A DNA stretch of 64,000 nucleotides from Melampsora larici-populina 98AG31 (taxonomy: Eukaryota > Basidiomycota > Pucciniomycetes > Pucciniales > Melampsoraceae): positions 550,309-614,308 of the forward strand of contig NW_006768787.1 of NCBI RefSeq assembly GCF_000204055.1, in the 5' to 3' direction. Below, one piece after another: positions 1 through 10,529 of the stretch. The notes beneath the pieces are model-generated. The model did not search any database. It worked only from the letters and a program-made list of their open reading frames with translations, and had not been told where the DNA came from. Positions within the stretch are counted from its first letter, which is position 1; each line of letters opens with the position of its first letter. The position numbers were made by a program, and so were the translations under genes.

Positions 1-468
1 GATTTGAATCCTTTTCTTCTGGTTCTTCTTCTTCTTCTTTGAATTGACTAGGATCTTGGAGATAATCTGATGCTAGTTGAAGTACTTTTTCAATACATTC
101 ATCCAGTAGTAAGTCATGGTTTGGTTGATCTGACGCTAAAGAACCAATCATTGCAAATCGATTAGTTAAATTAGTCTAGGAAAGGTCATTTGAAAGCTGG
201 TGAAGTGTTGCTTACTAGAATCTGAGATTGTAGAATCTAATTCAAGTTCCAAGATACCACGAATAGTTTCAATTTGTTCATCTTTTGGAATCTCTGAATC
301 TTGAATTAAATGTAAAATATAATCTAAAGTTGTCTAAATAATAAAGTCAGTCTCCAATGTATGATAGATTGTGTTAGAGAAAGAGTACTTTACTTTGTCG
401 ATTTCCAAGTTAGAAGTGATTTGATTTGATTTGAATGTGTTGAGGATCGATTGCTGGAAACTGGTCAT
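1..468 (-). CDS. 5' part of an unidentified host gene, three exons visible, continues left of the window
   Basis: The ATG is at 468-466. Exons are 468-394, 333-216 and 135-1, separated by introns of 60 nt (334-393, GTAAAG...TTTAG) and 80 nt (136-215, GTAAGC...TTTAG with an AACTAAT branch-like site). All junctions keep one reading frame. The predicted protein starts MTSFQQSILNTF, continues with a segment rich in Ile, Leu and Glu (DEQIETIRGILE), and then a run of Glu before the edge. The DYI-to-GILE stretch recalls the N-terminal helical region of CCDC43-like proteins, but that is a weak impression and no function is assigned. It is divergent from the zinc transporter, with about 200 bp between the two start codons. 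Confidence 0.6.
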
Positions 469-672
469 TTTTTGGATTTGATTGGTAAACTAAACATATC
501 AGAGCAAGTTTATTAGAAAGTACTTTATCAGTTTACAGTGTTTAAAATAATGCAGTTTCTATCAATCTTGGAAAATGACCACTGACCAGGTCATGAGAAC
601 CAGTGAACGAGTCTCATCACATTCTCATCCTTCAAATCAAAACCTCGGTTCCTTCAAGATAACTTCAAAAAG
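469..672. promoter_or_regulatory. shared intergenic region between two divergent host genes
   Basis: This 204 bp gap separates the start codon at 468 (minus) from the one at 673 (plus) and must contain both promoters. I see no clear TATA box, and the sequence is AT-rich. Coordinate regulation of the two genes is possible but not shown. Confidence 0.4.
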
Positions 673-2110
673 ATGGGTTTACTTCAATTAGCAATCTATT
701 CTACGATAATGTTCTTCACAAGTTCAGTGATTCATCTTTTATTTTTTTGGATTGAGATGGTCTAACCGACCATTTGGTTTTACATGATAGCTTTATTTTT
801 AGGAAGTATACCATTATCACTCTCAAGATCAATCTCACCGCTTCGTAGTCGTCAACTCAGCATCATCGGAGTAGGTCTATTGGTGGGTGTAGCTTTGACA
901 GTGATCATCCCTGAGGGCATAGAAGCTATTTATCGAATTCAACTTCTTAATCATCAATCTATCATTCCTCATCATGATGATCAATCTCATCAACATCATC
1001 ATCCTCCAATCGGTTTAGCTTTATTATCTGGTTTTCTTTTAATGTAAAATCCATCCTCTTTTTGAATTTATCGTTTCTTTAGAGGTTTTTTTTGGTACTA
1101 AATTCGGTGAATTCTAATTTTCATAGGTTCTTAATAGATCAAGCTAGTTCTCCAGAACCAATCCCAAACGATTCTCATCGGTGTTCTACCTCAACTAGTT
1201 CAACTTCCTTGGTCATACGTGCATCATCAATCTTACTTCTTTTCTCATCTTTTCGATCCATCTCATCTGACTCTACTCTGATCCGCTCGTTCAAATCAAT
1301 TAATTCCTTATCCTCGGATCATCAGGCCCAGAGCCTAATAACACGCTTACCGAGGCTAATTCGACCGGTGTGGTAGTCGTGGATTCGAGTGATGGGTCTT
1401 GCGTCAAGCCTCTTGTTGCTACCTGCTCACACACACATTCATCTCATAAGAGTTTGCTTTCGACCACTCTTGGTTTATTAACTCATTCACTTGCCGATGG
1501 AATATCCCTTGGAGCTTCATCAACTTTCAATTCCCTGCCAGCCACTGCGAATGCTTCGTCTTCGAAAGATGTCTTAGCACTGGATTTGATTGTCTTCATT
1601 GCGATCATCGTTCATAAGGCACCTGTTGCTTTCGGTTTGGTGGCTGTACTCATGTCCGAAGGTATTCCTCGACATATCATTCGTCGGATTCTGTTTGCTT
1701 TCAGTCTAGCTACTCCTCTTGGTTCTTTGATCACATGGTCTTTGATCACAACTCTCATTGGTCATAATATGAACCATGATCGGAATGATTCTCTTCCAGT
1801 CTCTCGTCAAGCTTCAATGCAATGGTGGATAGGAATGACACTCTTATTCTCAGGTGGTACATTTCTATTCATAGCAATTCATGCTATGCAACATAGTGTC
1901 ACAGAACAAGTTACTCATTATCATTCAAAACTACCATCGTCTTTGAATATGTCAGGGGGAAATCGAGAGGAAGGATCAGAAATCAATCATCAAACTGTTT
2001 CTGATTCATCTTCTAGTGTACAAATGTCAAGACTTACTACTTCACTTCTTATGGTCTCTGGCATGATTGCTCCATCAATATTGACTAGGATATTTGGTCA
2101 TGGTCATTGA
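673..2110 (+). CDS. ZIP-family zinc transporter, ZIP9/SLC39A9 - yeast Atx2 type
   Basis: Predicted multi-pass membrane protein that moves zinc (possibly manganese) into the cytosol; family members of this type sit in the Golgi or trans-Golgi network. Exon 1 is 673-721 and joins 791 (intron 722-790), giving a continuous first membrane helix. Exon 2 ends at 1043 and exon 3 starts at 1127 (intron 1044-1126). The joined sequence GFLLMFLIDQ matches the ZIP9 pattern. A third intron lies somewhere in about 1147-1331, because the frame changes there; 1198-1325 and 1219-1325 both fit. The C-terminal part has the two metal-site helices, HSLADGISLG and HKAPVAFGL, and ends in GHGH. A His-rich loop (HHDDQSHQHHH) lies between helices 2 and 3. 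No nonsense change was seen, so this is probably a working host gene. The subfamily call is firm; the exact exon 3-4 junction is not. Confidence 0.88.
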
Positions 2111-2918
2111 ATTTGTATAATTGAATGAAGAATTTAAAATGAATTTAATGAGTTTCCATGACTTTAAAGTATAAATTGAAATATCTACCCTTTTTCTTTC
2201 TCACATGATTTGTTCTAAGCAGTCTCACTTTGTTTGATTTATGTTAGATTTGATTTGGTTTTTTTCATTAATTCAAAGAAGTTCCTTATAATGTAAAAAT
2301 AGTCTGTCTCAAGCAATTTGTAAAAGTATTGTCCTATGTATACATACAGCAATACCTTGCAGTCTGTATATGACTTACGCAGAAGGTTCTGTTTTGTATG
2401 GTGGCTGAGAAATGCCAATGTGCCATAACTTCAACATGCAAAAATCACGTGTCAAACTCATTTGAGAGCCCTGTTGAATGTATTCTGAGCCTCAGTCTTT
2501 ACACCAAACAATCCTTTCACTTTTTATGCTTGGTATTGATGTTACTGCTTTGACCCAAATGACAGCCAACTTGATCAACAAGCCAGTTCACTGATCTTTA
2601 TCAATCCACAGTAAGAATAAATATTTCTTTTGGATCATTGTAAGCAAAATATATTTTATTGCTAGCTTAACAACAAGCCCACTGTGCCAGGTGATTTTTC
2701 TCAGACTTGTCCACCTCTGGCACAGGGGGCTTGCACATTAAACATCAATTGTTGCATGACTAATAGCTTCCTTTTGGTGGGTGCTTTTTCACTTTACTTT
2801 TTCACCACAAGTCACAAGCCCATTTGTTCCAAAAAAAGAGTCAGATGAGCTCTATTGAGTTCTGAAGGAAATGGTCACTTCAGAATCTTGACAGAGCTCA
2901 TGATTGTGTTGATTCATT
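2111..2918. other. 3' flank of the ZIP gene and unannotated AT-rich DNA
   Basis: No coding region is supported. The only clear structure is a small imperfect hairpin at about 2677-2736 (GTGCCA with GTG, then CAC with TGGCAC and GGGCTT). Open frames here are short and lack family features. Confidence 0.4.
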
Positions 2919-3223
2919 GACACCGTGTCCGTATCCATGTAGCACGTTGACGTGCACACACCAAATACTTTCAATACATACTTGAAAGACCCATTAAAGA
3001 GGTCTCCACAATAGGCATGTCTTCCCTTTGTCAACTGGGATGTTGGCACTCAGTTGACCCCAACTGCTGACAAAGGATCTCACAAATTCTTTTGTCAAAT
3101 TATCATTCACAAAGGGTGCTTGGCACCAATCTCAGTCTAAAGCCTACCAAACAGCTTTCTGTTTTTTTTCAAAACTCTCCGTGTGTGCACGTTGACGTGC
3201 TGCAAGGATACTGACATGGTGTG
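2919..3223. mobile_element. small inverted-repeat element, probable MITE remnant
   Basis: A segment of about 42 bp at 2919-2961 is repeated in inverted orientation at 3181-3223. Both arms contain GTATCC, then GCACG, and then GTGCACACAC, and each also carries a near-palindrome of the form GCACGTTGACGTGC. About 220 bp separates the arms. No convincing target-site duplication was seen. This looks like a non-autonomous DNA element or its core. The unit boundaries are approximate. Confidence 0.5.
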
Positions 3224-3639
3224 AGGCTCCTTATTTTTGGATTTGAAATTGCAACCCCTAAGATTGTTATGTGTACCCTCAGAAAGGCTTGAGAGATGGT
3301 CAATTGACTCCCTGTAATGTCTTGGAACAAACTTGTTATTCATTTGCCAGCCTGGATTCTTGTGAGCTGGCACATTTTGATTCTCTTGTTTTTCTAATAG
3401 AAGTTATGTACAAGATGCTGAACTCATACCAGCCAGTTTCAGAGATGAGATCAAAGTAATATTGGATGAGATAGGATGGATTGTATCCAAAAGTGACCCA
3501 AATTTCACTTTTTGGGGCTATTGGTCACACCACAGATGTCGTTTAATGTGCAAGTCCCTCCCTTGGCTTTGGGTTACTGTGAGCTTTTGCACAATCGGAC
3601 TTGGGTTAAGTGAGATTCTATTGTGATCTAAACCCACAA
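3224..3639. other. unannotated repeat-like DNA
   Basis: No gene is supported. The DNA resembles old repeat sequence and contains only short, low-value open frames. Confidence 0.35.
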
Positions 3640-3880
3640 CAATTGTGTCAGCCCTGAGTACTGAAGCCAAGTACCAATGGGCAACGTACTATGATAAGAC
3701 CTTAAAAAATAGCAAATACAACTCAAGGCTTGGGTTTAAGAGTCAGGTTACATGTGGTTCAGCATATGTAACATGTGCAAAACGTACATCAAAGAGTTTC
3801 TATGTACATACACAACTTTCATGTAAACCAAAGCTACATATATCTCAGTGCCATCATATGTACATCACAAGTGAAATAGC
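3640..3880 (+). repeat. interspersed repeat family B, copy 1
   Basis: This segment matches 21049-21300 in inverted orientation over about 240 bp. Shared stretches include GTCAGCCCTGAGT at the start, AATGGGC, ACAACTCAAGGCT, and AACCAAAGCTACATATAT near the end. Conceptual translations of both copies look alike only because the DNA is homologous. With no conserved start context or codon pattern, a protein is unlikely. Confidence 0.75.
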
Positions 3881-4430
3881 AGCAGAGCTCTCAAAATGCA
3901 GGCTCTCAACAATGCAGGTGGTGAAATTGTCGAAGATCACTGCAGTGGACCCTGTAAAATGTGAGATGGGATGTTGAGAGTCTCTAAATTTTTGTTGAGT
4001 CTCCAGATTTAGCGGGTTGATCAAGACTCTTGAAGTCACGTGCAACCCAGTACTGGCATTGAATATGCCACTACTGGGGTCCTTGGGTGGATGTGTGTTT
4101 TGAAAATATTGAGTACAAGTATACCAAAACACCACAATCAAGGGGTCCGCTGCACATACACCCCTTTTCAGACCCCCCACATTTGGGAATCCCTCTTGGG
4201 GGTCTGTTTGGGAGCCCCTAAAATACAGGCACCACTGTGAATGCTCTTATGACCCAATAGTAAATTTGTGTGGACTTTTAGTCCAAAGATTTCCAAGGTT
4301 CAGAATACATAAACCCTCAAAATCTGACCATTTTGGGAACCATCAGACTATCATTTGGCTAATTTACAATTCACTCATTTCATCTTTCCTAGAAACTTTC
4401 AAGCTTTGTCTAAGATATACAAAATTCAAA
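3881..4430. other. unannotated DNA with a short hairpin
   Basis: No gene is supported. A GACCCCC / GGGGGTC hairpin lies at about 4170-4206. Confidence 0.35.
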
Positions 4431-5359
4431 GGATCCCGGTATCCCCACCACCACCTGCCTTTTACAGGTAGTGTCATGCCTAATCACCAGTGACACGAGG
4501 CATGTGCAATCTGTAATGTGTTATCGCTTTTGAGATCAAATCATTTGATTTGTTGTTCACACTCAATCAACATCAACAAGACCATTCAGTGATCATTTCA
4601 AACAGTATGAGCAATCGAAGACAGGATCAATATTCAAAGAACAGTCCCATCAAATTCATCACCTAGAGAATATCAAACTCGAACCATATACCTAAACAAA
4701 AGGTGTGTTAAGGCTGCAGTTGGGTCAGTCTCTTGATCTTTTTATCCTACTCAATCTACTGCAAGATGGTATTATCACCTCTCTGGATCCAATATGAATT
4801 GTGAGTTGCAAAAGATCTTGAACCTGATCTACTGGTGCAGCAAATTTATGTCTGTAGCTATCTCAAACTAAATGATATATTGTCACAGTAGTCCAAGACA
4901 AACCAACAAAACAATACATAAAAGTGTAGCATCACTCAAAATAACACAAATAAACTGATTTTTTCAATAAACACAGGGGAATTGTTTTGTTCCAAATCTT
5001 TACGCGGATTGTCATTTGAGTCATATTTCAATTTGATTTTGAAAGCTTTGCTTTTTTGTTGCGGATGTTGTCATTTGAAGATCAATGGGTTTGAGTCAGA
5101 AGGCAAGATCAGTTTTTCATTGAAATTTTAGTGAATGGGGATGCAAAGAAACGGGACTTTATTCAAAGTTTCCCTTGTTGATGTTGATTCAGCGTGAACA
5201 ACAAATCATAATCGATTGGACTTCAAAAGCGACCACTCTTGAATCCTCAATACCCTGGTATATACAGCCTGTACATTGCCTGTACATCACTTGTGTCACG
5301 GGTAATTAGGCATGACACTATCTGTGAAAGGCAGGGGGGTGGTGGGGATACCGGGATCC
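4431..5359. mobile_element. 929 bp terminal-inverted-repeat element (non-autonomous DNA transposon)
   Basis: The ends are GGATCCCGGTATCCCCACCA at 4431 and its reverse complement ending at 5359. The terminal inverted repeats run about 150-190 bp: inner shared blocks include AGTGTCATGCCTAAT and TTGTTGTTCAC followed by AATCAACATCAACAAG at about 4550-4585 and 5170-5205. The arms differ by small indels, so the element is not recent. The interior has no transposase-like frame. Flanking bases do not show a clear duplication, so the superfamily is undetermined. Confidence 0.8.
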
Positions 5360-5613
5360 AATTTAAAAGACTGATTCTATAAACTTTGAATCTTTAACCT
5401 TAGGTCTTGTTGGTCTGGTGGTGGCAATGGCACAAGGAACTTTCTTGGTTCATCTCTGAGGGAATGAGCAGATGTGGCTCTACGGTCCTTATCCCAAGAT
5501 AGACACTTAGAGCTCAGCCTGGAGATTGGTGAGCTCTCAATGGTTGTTGTGATATGAAGTGATGTACCTGAGTCAGGTCTGTCTTGTCAACAGGACTACA
5601 CACACAGTTCTCA

Positions 5614-5795
5614 GTTACCAGTCACTGGAAGGCCAGTGGCTACCACTGGCTTCACCAGGACTTTAACTGTGTCAAAACAACTTCAAGATTATTTCAACAT
5701 GATATCACTGTGGGTCATTTGTCAGTCTTATTACCAGGGTTGCAATGTCATCAAAGATCTGTACAAACCTGCTCCTGTATTCATAGATCAAGTGT
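5614..5795 (+). mobile_element. left-end fragment of long-TIR element family A
   Basis: The segment begins with a palindromic end motif (ACCAGTCACTGG followed by GGCCAGTGGCTACCACTGG). It then matches the left arm of the complete copy at 32291-33298: a stretch containing TTTCAACATGATATCA, then AATGTCATCA, then ATCTGTACA followed by CCTGC and TTCATAGA. The similarity stops at about 5795, so the copy is truncated or interrupted. Confidence 0.6.
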
Positions 5796-6489
5796 GAGGC
5801 TACTAGTGTCTGTTAGGCTAGTAGAGTCAACAAAAATCTTGGAGAAGGTCTAATAACTTCTACTAAAGCTGTGTAGATCAAGATCTAAAAGTATTAACAG
5901 GGAGAGATGTGGGTGTTAGAGCTTTACTTGCAATAAACAAGTAAAGACTACAGTCAGTTGACCTTTAAACAAAGGCTTTAGCCCAGGGATTTTGGGTTAA
6001 TTATTTTCTTTACAATAATTAAAAAGAAGAGCAACTGACACGCAGTTCTCAATCCTAATTTGATCCTCTTCTTATTCAAAGAAAGGTCAAAGAAGGTGGT
6101 GTTAAGGTCTATTATGACACCAGGAACTTTACACTCTGACTAATAGAGATTTCCCTGTAGATTTAGAGTTTCTTATAACCAGATGAATCCCAAATCTGAT
6201 ATGAGAAATACTTGAGGACCACTTCCTTACAAGTAATTCCACCAAATGGATATATATTACCAATAATACTGATAATGGAGTCTAATCAGAAACAAAGTTG
6301 AATTAGCACACAGAATCAGCAACAAGACACAAGGTTTGAGTTTCAAGGTCCGTAGTATCCGGCCTTGAAAGTTTGATAATTGATGAGAAAAGTTTAAAGG
6401 TTCTAGGAAGTTGAATAAAAGAAAAATTATGTAGTTGTTGAATGATAATGTGATAATGTTATTCCTGTTAAAATTACGGGTCAGAAAAG
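5796..6489. other. unannotated DNA
   Basis: Contains short inverted and AT-rich stretches. No coding region or repeat relationship could be supported. Confidence 0.3.
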
Positions 6490-6800
6490 AAAGCGACTAG
6501 ACCAGGATTTGAACCTGGGACCTCAGTACACCCCAAAGACACATTTTCCCAGGAGGATGTCCCAGCCATCCTACAGTGAGGCATTGTGCTGGCATCCAAA
6601 GTTGGGTAATCACTGAGATGTCCCCAGCATGTGACATCCTCAGTTCCTCCGTTGGATGCTGTGGCGGTGTCACAGTCAAGGACTTAGCAAGACATCCCGA
6701 GCTGGGACATACCCATGGTGTCCAAGAGGCCGGTGGCTTCAGGATGCACATTCAATATGTATGTGGCATTCTGATCCGAGGTGGCCCCAAGGTGCGGTGA
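6490..6800 (-). mobile_element. GC-rich repeat with a tRNA-like box B, probable SINE-type element
   Basis: On the minus strand at about 6499-6520 there is CCCAGGTTCAAATCCTGG, which contains an excellent Pol III box B (GGTTCAAATCC) inside a T-arm-like hairpin, followed by T-rich sequence. The body is unusually GC-rich for the window and repeats GGATGTCC / GGACATCC motifs. A related body occurs at 20420-20775, sharing CTGTGGCGGTGTC and ACACC-C-AAAGACA. The long open frames on both strands here reflect GC richness, not genes. No full tRNA cloverleaf can be drawn. Confidence 0.5.
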
Positions 6801-6860
6801 GGACATCCTTTGGCTGTTGGTAGACCAGGTGTCTGGAGAGCACCACCAAAAAGAGACTCA

Positions 6861-7379
6861 TTGTAAGTAAGAGTATTCATCACCAATTGTACCACAATAA
6901 CTTTCTTGATTAAACAAATGTGAATCAATTGTTGATTTTTGTGACATTGTAGGTCTAACTAAATCTTATGCAATTTTTCCACTCATATCTTGATTTTGAG
7001 TTCTTGCTAAATTTTGTGCTTGTTTCTCAATACCCAATTATTCATTCTTGTCTCACAATCACAATCCTCTGCTCCGCGGCATTTCTCCTTTGTCCATTCA
7101 ACACCAATTGCTCTGCAACATGCAATCACATGATACAACCATTGTAGATACTTGTTAGTGCTTTGTAATTTAACTTCAATAATTTTTGCTCTCTGACCAA
7201 ATGTATCTGTAGATTTTGATTGAATTAAATCAGGAACTTTATTTATTTATTCATGTTGTCTTTGTTGAGGTAGAACAATGAAAGAAAGGAGTTGTCATAA
7301 GAACTTGCCCAAACATATGGCTAATGTTTCTGCCCAACGAGGCATCCATTGCTCTTGAGGCTGAGAATGAACACCACGT
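6861..7379. other. AT-rich flank of the transposon pseudogene
   Basis: No gene is supported. Coding-like sequence begins near 7330-7380 (Glu/Asp-rich frame), so part of this may be the decayed 5' end of the pseudogene that follows. Confidence 0.3.
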
Positions 7380-9366
7380 AACAGAGGATGACAAAGTTGA
7401 TGTTGCACATTTTTTGGGGTTTGAAGTTGATGATTTGCATGATGAATCAGAAGAAAATGCACTGCCGGATATTTTGAACCACTGATGAAGCTTCTAACTG
7501 GGCCTTACAGTGAATCTGATCAATTGGAAAACTCTGAACATGGTCCAGAAAGGCTCACTCCTGATTTGCTTGACCTGGATGCATTGGTACAACAAGAACT
7601 GGAAGAAATTATCAATTCTAGTCAAACCAACTGAGATTCACACCAATAGAATGGTTCAGATAAGGAAAACAAAAATCTTGAGACAGAACCAAATCAGAAC
7701 ATGACCGCCTTGGATTCCAATTGGTATCCATTCAAAAAAGAGGTTTTAAATTGTCTTCAAACTTCTTGAACAATGTTCAGTTCATTGACTGGAAAAACTT
7801 GTCCTTTTGAAAAACAGACCACAGGCTTCCTCCTGTTGGGTTCAGGACACCACATCCTTTCTGAAAAACAGTACAAACAAGATTGCCTGGTATTCAAATT
7901 GTTTGGTATTTCTCTACCAGCTTACAAAAATCTGAGACGGTTGCACACAAACATGTGCACATGGTTTTGGCTGAATGTGATCAAGTGGGAGAGTCCTCTC
8001 AAGAACCCATGCTACAGTCTCAGTATCAGAGATATTGTGGCTCAGGCAAGTTTTCTCATTGGTTCTATCTAATGTTCATTGTGTTGCTGATTGTAGTATC
8101 TATGACAGGAACTTGCCAATCCTGTTGTCACTGAACACTTAGTCACTATCCCTGAATATGATCCAAACCTACTGATAGATTGATTATCCCAATCTAGGAA
8201 GTGGTGCAAAGGATTCCCACATGATCAAAGAGTACAGATGGTCCCATCAAGGAACGGAAACTTCTTTCTCTACAAGCCTGTTTGTGATAGCTCCAGAGCC
8301 TGGCTTGTTCCAATATTCTTTTATCAGCAATCAGGAGACTATTATGCTAAATGCCTGAAGGATTCAATCAATTTAAAATGGAATGGATGCTTCAAAATTC
8401 AGTATAATTGTTCAACCAGATCCACCATTTGATGCCCCTTTATTAAGTACTGTTTGGATTGAATCTCTAAAGGAAACTTTCATAGATTCTAAGGCAGACA
8501 ATGGACTTCTGCTGGAAGGTCAATACGGAGGGGTGATGTATTGTGAGTGAATTTGATTTTATAATATATGTTTACGTCTGAATTTTGATAAACTGTGTAA
8601 GTATAGAACATAAGGATCATGGTCATCTTGAGATACCACTTCCTAACCCATGGCGTTTGAAAGCCAATGGAAAGATCATTTGACATGTACCAATAACTTT
8701 TTATTCAGATGACACCTCAGGGAGTGTTTTAAAACAATGGAATAAACATATGAGCTTCTATCTCACACTATCAGGTTTAACTCCTGGAATGTCAAATCAG
8801 GAATATAATATACACTTCCTGGCTACATCCAACAAGGCAGGTGCACTTGAGCTTGGTGACAACATTGTGGACAAATTGAAGTGAGTTGTACAATGTTTGA
8901 AAGAAACAAAGATGAATGCTGAACCTTACACAACAACTTTATAGCACACTTGGCACTGAGGGACTTTTAACTTATAATGACTCTGTCAAAGAAGACGTGC
9001 TTGTGATGGTAGTTCCACTCCGTCATCTTGGCAACTCACCTATGCACACGGAGATCACAAATACAACAAACCCTTCAGTGACATTAAACCCTTGTCGGAT
9101 ATGTACCTTGAGTGTTGAAACAATTGGTGCTAAACAAGATCCTAGATATACTCAAGCATTTGTGGGCATAAATAAAGATGAGGTACAATTAACATAATCA
9201 AATTCTTTCCAGGCACAAGTCAATTACATTGTTTTTGAGCCACAGGAAGTAACCAGACCACGCAACTGGAATACTACAAACTCACACACATATACACTAT
9301 GGGAAATACTTTGCAATCCAAAGAAATATTCTGAATTTTGTAAAAATCCAAGGAATTTAGCATTAA

Positions 9367-10084
9367 GAGCCCGTTCACTTAAACACTTTTTTGTGAAAAA
9401 TTGCTCTCTTGAATGTCAAGAAAGCACTTTCTGTGAAATGTGTTTGTTTTCTTAAAAACAAGCATTTTAAGAATCAGAAAATGCTTATAAAAAGTGATTT
9501 TTTGGAACATTCCCAGATTTCACTATTAGCGCATTTTTCCCTTGAGAAATCGCATTTCTCATTTCTGTGATTTCTTCAAATTTGGACAAGTCCCCGTCCA
9601 CTGTACGAATTGTCAATCTACAGTACAGAACCTGACCTTCCCTCATCTTTGTTCATCTTCACTCACCTTCCCTCATCTTCACTCAACTCAACCACATCCA
9701 ACCACTCAACCACTCAATATGCCAGATTCGGACAACAGCAGTGTGTATTTATATGTAGAGGTCAACAAATCAAGAATGAACAATTGAGAATGATTGAGAT
9801 GAGGTTGAGAATGATCAAGATGAACAATTGAGAATGATCGAGATGAATTTGAGAACAATCAAGATGAATTTGAGAACAATTGAGATGGTAAACAAGTTGA
9901 AAATTGATATCCGATGGTCAACAAGTTGGAAATCGATTTTTGATGGTCAACAAACCAAACACTTTTCTCTCTTTTTTCACAAAACGTGACTTTCAACGCT
10001 TTTCAAAAAAAAGACTTTTCTACATGTAGAAAAGCCCTGTCCCTGAATGCAATTTTGAGAAATTGCGCTTAAGTGAACGGGCTC
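9367..10084. mobile_element. 718 bp MITE, PIF/Harbinger-like, TAA target-site duplication
   Basis: The ends are GAGCCCGTTCACTTAA at 9367 and TTAAGTGAACGGGCTC ending at 10084. TAA is duplicated directly outside (9364-9366 and 10085-10087). Three-base TWA duplications are characteristic of PIF/Harbinger. The interior holds short direct repeats (GAGAATGATCAAGATGAA-like units at about 9780-9880). It lies inside the transposon pseudogene: protein similarity resumes immediately after the right duplication. A short relative with the same GTTCACTTAA end lies at 61300. Confidence 0.85.
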
Positions 10085-10363
10085 TAAAGATACATGTAAT
10101 GGTCCTTTTGTCAAGAAAGTCCACAAGATACATCAGGATACAGCATATACAAGAGCAGAGGTTCAGAGTATTTTTGATAACTTGAACCAGGATTTTCAAG
10201 AAATATTATTTAAGCCGTTCTTATGATTGAAGGGTATGCTTTAGTTTGTGACCCTCTATATAGTATACTTTGCTCTAAGCAAGGAACTGATTGAATTTTC
10301 ATTCCAAATAGGATTTGAGGGGCATAAAGATACACTAGTGGAGACACTCCATGTTATATTTAC

Positions 10364-10529
10364 GGGATACAAAGTAGAATCCGGGCATGTGCCCGGCTTC
10401 GTGCCCAGATTTTTTTTGGCAGTAATTTTGAATTCTGGGCCCAGACTGTTGCCCAGAAACTCAAAATCTACTGCCAAAATAATTCCGGGCACAAAGCCGG
10501 GCATGTGCCCAGATTCTACTTTGTGTCCC
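10364..10529. mobile_element. 166 bp near-perfect palindromic element inside the transposon pseudogene
   Basis: GGGATACAAAGTAGAATCC at 10364 pairs with the reverse complement ending GTGTCCC at 10529. The arms continue inward (CGGGCATGTGCCCGG-type motifs, GGCAGTA) to a centre at about 10445. Because the element is palindromic, both strands give look-alike open frames; neither is a gene. The surrounding protein frame (ETLHV... to LGVVKYLF) is split by it. Left flank ATTTAC and right flank AATTAC may be a degraded duplication. Confidence 0.85.

Noticed and set aside
6497..6800. Two overlapping GC-rich open frames of 74-84 codons on opposite strands
   Set aside because: They lie in a tRNA-like repeat, overlap each other and have no family features; GC richness explains the lack of stops.
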